From a virus: DNA of 43,520 nt. Each line of letters opens with the position of its first letter. Within the stretch, counting starts at the first letter, position 1. The translations under genes were made by a program, and so were the position numbers. The notes under the pieces are model-generated. The model was given only the letters and a program-made list of their open reading frames with translations, was not told where the DNA came from and did no database searches. Below are positions 40,839-43,520 of the stretch, piece by piece. Where the stretch lies: IMG/VR virus record IMGVR_UViG_3300005842_000020, positions 1 through 43,520 of that record; one strand, 5' to 3'.

Positions 40839-41318
40839 TTAGAGGGTACTTTGCAATTCACGTTTTACAAATACAGGAACCGCGTCAATTATTTCGCCTT
40901 TGGATTCGTGGATGGTTTTTAGCAGGTCGAGTGTTAAAGAGAATGCTTCAAATAAGGCTTGCTCGTCTTTAATTGTTGGCTGTCCGTCATCCCTCCATGC
41001 ATACATATTATCGGCTCCATTTCTAACGTTATCCATGAAAATAGCTTCCAGTTCAATAATTTCATCGGCAGTATATAGGCCAGACGATTCCTCTGTGATA
41101 ACTTTTAAGCCACTTAATAATTGGGATTTGCAATAGTTAATTTCTCCATACTTAGATCTTACTGTCCACCAGTTCATATTGCCGTTAAGAAGATTACCGA
41201 CAAAATAAGCATAGGCGCTCATTGGGTTTACTTCGCCGTTTATATACGCCGCTGTCAGCTTATCAAATTGAGTTTTAAACGAAGGATGTACCAGCGGGTT
41301 AAATGTTATTTGATTCAT
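40839..41318 (-). CDS. Early-region protein, unknown
   Basis: 159 residues, alpha/beta (MNQITFNPLVHPSFKTQFDK), with a Trp-rich segment (GNMNWWTVRSKYGEINYC) and helical end. No domain is recognised. The position in the early operon suggests host takeover or regulation, but this is a guess. Confidence 0.5.
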   Translation of the reverse strand: MNQITFNPLVHPSFKTQFDKLTAAYINGEVNPMSAYAYFVGNLLNGNMNWWTVRSKYGEINYCKSQLLSGLKVITEESSGLYTADEIIELEAIFMDNVRNGADNMYAWRDDGQPTIKDEQALFEAFSLTLDLLKTIHESKGEIIDAVPVFVKRELQSTL

Positions 41319-41329
41319 GGTTTTATTTT

Positions 41330-41617
41330 TTAATAGTTAACAGCTTGTAATTCCTGCACCCCGCGGTAATGCGCCCATCCTGCCCGTAATAATTCGTCCT
41401 TACATTCTTCCACCGCATCTTCTGAAGTGGCTTGTAACAGCCCCAATACCTCTGTACCGTTGTATTTGATGCTGTCAATATCCACGGTAACCGATGTGTC
41501 GAAGATTGGGTTTTCGTCAACATGTGCATCCTCGTGTTTATAAGCTATCCCCGATACAACTACAGTAGTGTACTTGTCAATTGAATGGGTGATGGTGATG
41601 CGGTGTGATTGTTTCAT
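41330..41617 (-). CDS. Early-region protein, unknown
   Basis: 95 residues, with beta structure (HRITITHSIDKYTTVVVSGI) and a helix (ATSEDAVEECKDELLRAGWA). No domain is recognised. It lies 11 bases upstream of the next gene of the early operon. Confidence 0.5.
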   Translation of the reverse strand: MKQSHRITITHSIDKYTTVVVSGIAYKHEDAHVDENPIFDTSVTVDIDSIKYNGTEVLGLLQATSEDAVEECKDELLRAGWAHYRGVQELQAVNY

Positions 41618-41689
41618 GGTTGATGATTTTTTGGTTTTTGTCTTATTGACTCAGTGAAGATAGGTAACGTTAGCGAAACCACCAAACAT

Positions 41690-41887
41690 TTAGGAAACTT
41701 TTTTTAATTTAGCCTTGTTTTTTTTATAGAAATCCCCTGAAACCCATATCTGGTGCGACCTTCCGAACCGGGAAATTTTTTTTACCCCCTCCATTTTATG
41801 GCCTAATTTAATGGCTTTCCGCACCGCGCCGCCATTACTGTTTAAGCCTCTCAGGGCTTCGTATTCTACTGCTGTAACTGCTATCAT
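41690..41887 (-). CDS. Small basic early protein, possible DNA binder
   Basis: 65 residues, very basic, with an N-terminal helix-turn-helix-like segment (VEYEALRGLNSNGGAVRKAI) and RSHQIWVSGDFYKKNKAKLK. It starts near the divergent intergenic region with dcm, which could make it a regulator of that promoter pair. Unproven. Confidence 0.5.
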   Translation of the reverse strand: MIAVTAVEYEALRGLNSNGGAVRKAIKLGHKMEGVKKISRFGRSHQIWVSGDFYKKNKAKLKKVS

Positions 41888-41924
41888 TGTAATTTATTTT
41901 GTACAATATTAATGATTTTTACGT

Positions 41925-41932
41925 TACCTTTG
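41925..41932 (+). promoter_or_regulatory. Bacteroidota-type promoter -7 box (TACCTTTG) for dcm
   Basis: TACCTTTG matches TAnnTTTG and lies 54 bases before the chosen dcm start. A TTTG sequence occurs upstream at 41898-41901, a few bases further than the usual -33 spacing. Same octamer as the promoter of the plus-strand mini-operon at 18425-18432. Confidence 0.55.
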
Positions 41933-41986
41933 GGAAATATTTTATACTTTCACATTAAGCCATCTCTGGCGTTAACCAAAAAAATC

Positions 41987-43039
41987 ATGATACATCTCGG
42001 ATTATTCGCCGGAATTGGAGGTTTTGAACTTGCTGCCAAATGGATGGGTTGGAAAACTTTAGCGTGGTGTGAATGTAATGAGTTTGGGCAAAAAGTATTG
42101 CGGTATCATTTCCCGGAAGCCGAAGGATTTGGAGACATAACAAAAACAGACTTCAAAAAGTATGCAAACAGAATTGATGTTCTTACCGGAGGATTCCCCT
42201 GCCAACCCTACAGCACTGCCGGCAAACGACTTGGAACAGAAGATGACAGACACCTCTGGCCGGAAATGCTTAGAGCAATTCGCGAAGTTCAACCGTGCTA
42301 CGTTGTGGGCGAAAACGTTCGCGGCCTTACTAATTGGAAGGGAGGGTTGGTATTCGACCAGGTGCAGGCTGATTTGGAAAATGAAGGTTACGAAGTGCTC
42401 CCGTTTTTACTTCCAGCTTGTGCCGTCAATGCGCCACATAGAAGGGACAGGATTTGGTTTGTTGCCCACGCCAGTGAAAATGGATCACATGGCTCCAAAA
42501 ACAGATCGGGTAATACAAAAGGAAATTACAATAACCAGACCGGGGCGCACACAGTTGAGCAACTTGCGGGATGTAGTAGTCAGGCAGCCCGAAAGACTGT
42601 TACCAGCCCCACGGGCATCGGAGAACGATCAGGGGCCGAAAGCAAGGGCGGGAATGATAGAGGCTGGCAGTTCATGGCTGGGTCAGAATCGGGGCGCAAC
42701 AATAACGACAATGGCGAAGGCCGGATTATTACCAACCCCAGCGGCCAGAGACTACCGTTCACCACACGCGGAGAACAGCGAAAAGTTTCAAGCCAGGCAA
42801 CTGGAACCACGCGGAGTAAGCTTGGTGGAGCATTTACAGAGGTTGCAGGATGGGAAGGTTTCCCAACTCAATCCCCGCTTCGTGAACGAAATGATGGGTT
42901 TCCCACCGAACTGGTTGGAATTACCATTTCAAAACACAGAAACGAAAGTTTGAAAGGATACGGAAATGCAATCGTTCCGCAAATCGCTTTGATGATATTT
43001 AAATCAATTAAAGAGTATGAAAAATTGCAGAGTTTGTAG
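41987..43039 (+). CDS. dcm: DNA cytosine-C5 methyltransferase
   Basis: I choose the start at 41987 (MIHLGLFAGIGGFELAAKW), 350 residues; an upstream ATG at 41912 would include the promoter. Motif I LFAGIGGFE (6-14), motif IV GGFPCQPYS (68-76, catalytic Cys72), motif VI ENVRG (109-113), motif VIII RRDRIWFVA (152-160), motif X GYGNAIVPQ (324-332). Residues 161-285 are a low-complexity Gly/Ser/Asn/Thr/Arg stretch where the target-recognition domain belongs, and that part is overlapped by another ORF in the +1 frame. The C-terminal 9-14 residues are replaced by sequence running into an HNH gene. It probably protects phage DNA from host restriction. Confidence 0.92.
   Translation: MIHLGLFAGIGGFELAAKWMGWKTLAWCECNEFGQKVLRYHFPEAEGFGDITKTDFKKYANRIDVLTGGFPCQPYSTAGKRLGTEDDRHLWPEMLRAIREVQPCYVVGENVRGLTNWKGGLVFDQVQADLENEGYEVLPFLLPACAVNAPHRRDRIWFVAHASENGSHGSKNRSGNTKGNYNNQTGAHTVEQLAGCSSQAARKTVTSPTGIGERSGAESKGGNDRGWQFMAGSESGRNNNDNGEGRIITNPSGQRLPFTTRGEQRKVSSQATGTTRSKLGGAFTEVAGWEGFPTQSPLRERNDGFPTELVGITISKHRNESLKGYGNAIVPQIALMIFKSIKEYEKLQSL
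42162..42953 (+). CDS. LLPTP-repeat protein overlapping dcm in the +1 frame
   Basis: 263 residues wholly inside dcm, in the +1 frame (dcm residues 59-322). It reads like a real conserved protein: EDSPANPTALPANDLEQKMT, then SGRKCLEQFAKFNRATLWAK, WYSTRCRLIWKMKVTKCSR, three LLP(T/A)P-type repeats (LLPTPVKMDHM, LLPAPRASEND, LLPTPAARDYRS) and SQLNPRFVNEMMGFPPNWLE at the end. I recall the same sequence blocks in separate proteins and in the same arrangement in Bacteroidota phages, so both frames are probably translated. Function unknown; the starts at 42162 and 42177 are equally possible. Confidence 0.7.
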   Translation: MQTELMFLPEDSPANPTALPANDLEQKMTDTSGRKCLEQFAKFNRATLWAKTFAALLIGREGWYSTRCRLIWKMKVTKCSRFYFQLVPSMRHIEGTGFGLLPTPVKMDHMAPKTDRVIQKEITITRPGRTQLSNLRDVVVRQPERLLPAPRASENDQGPKARAGMIEAGSSWLGQNRGATITTMAKAGLLPTPAARDYRSPHAENSEKFQARQLEPRGVSLVEHLQRLQDGKVSQLNPRFVNEMMGFPPNWLELPFQNTETKV

Positions 43040-43493
43040 TACTGAGTTAACTAATGAAAATTGGATGCCCTCACTAAAAAAGAAAAATTGTATAATCTGT
43101 AGAGAGTGCAATAACACAAAAGGCCGCGAATGGCGTTCAAAAAATAGGTCAAAAGCAAATCAATACAGCCTGAACAGGTATTTCAAGAACCCTAAGAAAT
43201 CACAAGAAATAACCCATAAATCAAGGATTAGGTTAAGAATTGATACAATAGTAGCGTATGGAGGGAAATGTTCCATATGTGGTATAAGTGATGTCGACGT
43301 ATTGGATATAGATCATATTAGCAATAATAGAGCGGAGCACAGAAGACAGGGTTTTCATGGGTACAATCTATACAGACTTCTAAAAAAACAAAACTTTCCT
43401 ATAGACAATTACCAAGTATTATGTAAAAACTGTAATTGGAAAAAGGAAATTTTAAGGCGTAAAAAAGAAAGAGTTGGCACTACAAATTTTTAA
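43017..43493 (+). CDS. HNH endonuclease inserted at the dcm 3' end
   Basis: 158 residues. It begins in the last 23 bases of dcm (MKNCRVCSTELTNENWMPSL). Two CxxC pairs near the N-terminus (NCRVC and CIICREC) form a zinc element. The HNH core follows: GGKCSICGISDVDVLDIDHI, then YQVLCKNCNWKKEIL. It resembles phage homing endonucleases. Sequence after the stop repeats the codons of the Dcm C-terminus, so the gene seems to have entered there and replaced the old end of dcm. Confidence 0.85.
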   Translation: MKNCRVCSTELTNENWMPSLKKKNCIICRECNNTKGREWRSKNRSKANQYSLNRYFKNPKKSQEITHKSRIRLRIDTIVAYGGKCSICGISDVDVLDIDHISNNRAEHRRQGFHGYNLYRLLKKQNFPIDNYQVLCKNCNWKKEILRRKKERVGTTNF

Positions 43494-43520
43494 AGCAATT
43501 GAACAATACGAACTTATTCC
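43486..43520 (+). other. Remnant of the original dcm 3' end
   Basis: In frame from 43486 the sequence reads I-F-K-A-I-E-Q-Y-E-L-I, a close match to the Dcm C-terminus IFKSIKEYEKL (residues 337-347). It starts within the last codons of the HNH gene and runs to the edge of the window, so its length is unknown. Confidence 0.6.

Noticed and set aside
42580-42810. Minus-strand frame inside dcm
   Set aside because: Only the two plus-strand frames show conserved motifs; the minus frame has none.

Overview
The window is most of the genome of a long-tailed (siphovirus-type) tailed bacteriophage, or a prophage, of a Bacteroidota host, probably a Chitinophagaceae/Sphingobacteriia-like bacterium. The evidence is the gene families (DUF1376, DUF1064, DUF551-type proteins, an ASCH-type protein, a RecT/YqaJ pair), signal peptides of the Bacteroidota style ending in ...A-Q, the lack of strong Shine-Dalgarno sites, and promoter -7 boxes of the Bacteroidota form TAnnTTTG. 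I see no integrase, CI-type repressor, rRNA or host housekeeping gene. Both ends of the window cut through sequence (a tail gene at base 1, a dcm remnant at the right end).

Almost everything lies on the minus strand, so the map reads from right to left. Right end (41.9-43.5 kb, plus strand): a cytosine-C5 methyltransferase gene whose second half is overlapped by a long ORF in the +1 frame, then an HNH endonuclease gene inserted at the methyltransferase 3' end. 39.6-41.9 kb: small early genes, and between two minus-strand terminators a gene-free unit with tRNA-like structures. 29.5-39.6 kb: recombination and replication genes (RecT annealase, YqaJ-type exonuclease, DnaQ-type exonuclease, NinG-like HNH protein, a protein with 25 cysteines at every third residue, DNA methyltransferase, HNH, DUF1376, primase-helicase, DnaA-C-like protein, DUF1064, ASCH). 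23.8-29.5 kb: a train of very small overlapping genes of mostly unknown function.

19.1-23.8 kb: a lipoprotein, then a promoter and the packaging genes (small and large terminase, a two-helix membrane peptide, the portal) and two small proteins. 18.5-19.0 kb: a plus-strand operon of three tiny genes with its own promoter, the only opposing genes inside the structural region. 12.4-18.3 kb: head and connector genes (two Ig-like proteins, scaffold, decoration/fibre-like protein, lambda gpE-type capsid protein, connector and tail-terminator candidates, tail tube), a NUMOD4-HNH homing endonuclease and an internal terminator. 1-12.4 kb: tail completion, the tape measure protein, tail tip proteins, a collar-type fibre, a glycoside-hydrolase-like fibre with a signal peptide, and a partial second secreted-type tail gene.

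The most unusual items are the dcm/+1-frame overlap, the HNH insertion that left a second copy of the Dcm C-terminal codons, the tRNA-like non-coding unit, the CSx tripeptide-repeat protein and the opposing mini-operon. No endolysin is recognisable; several short membrane proteins are the only holin candidates.
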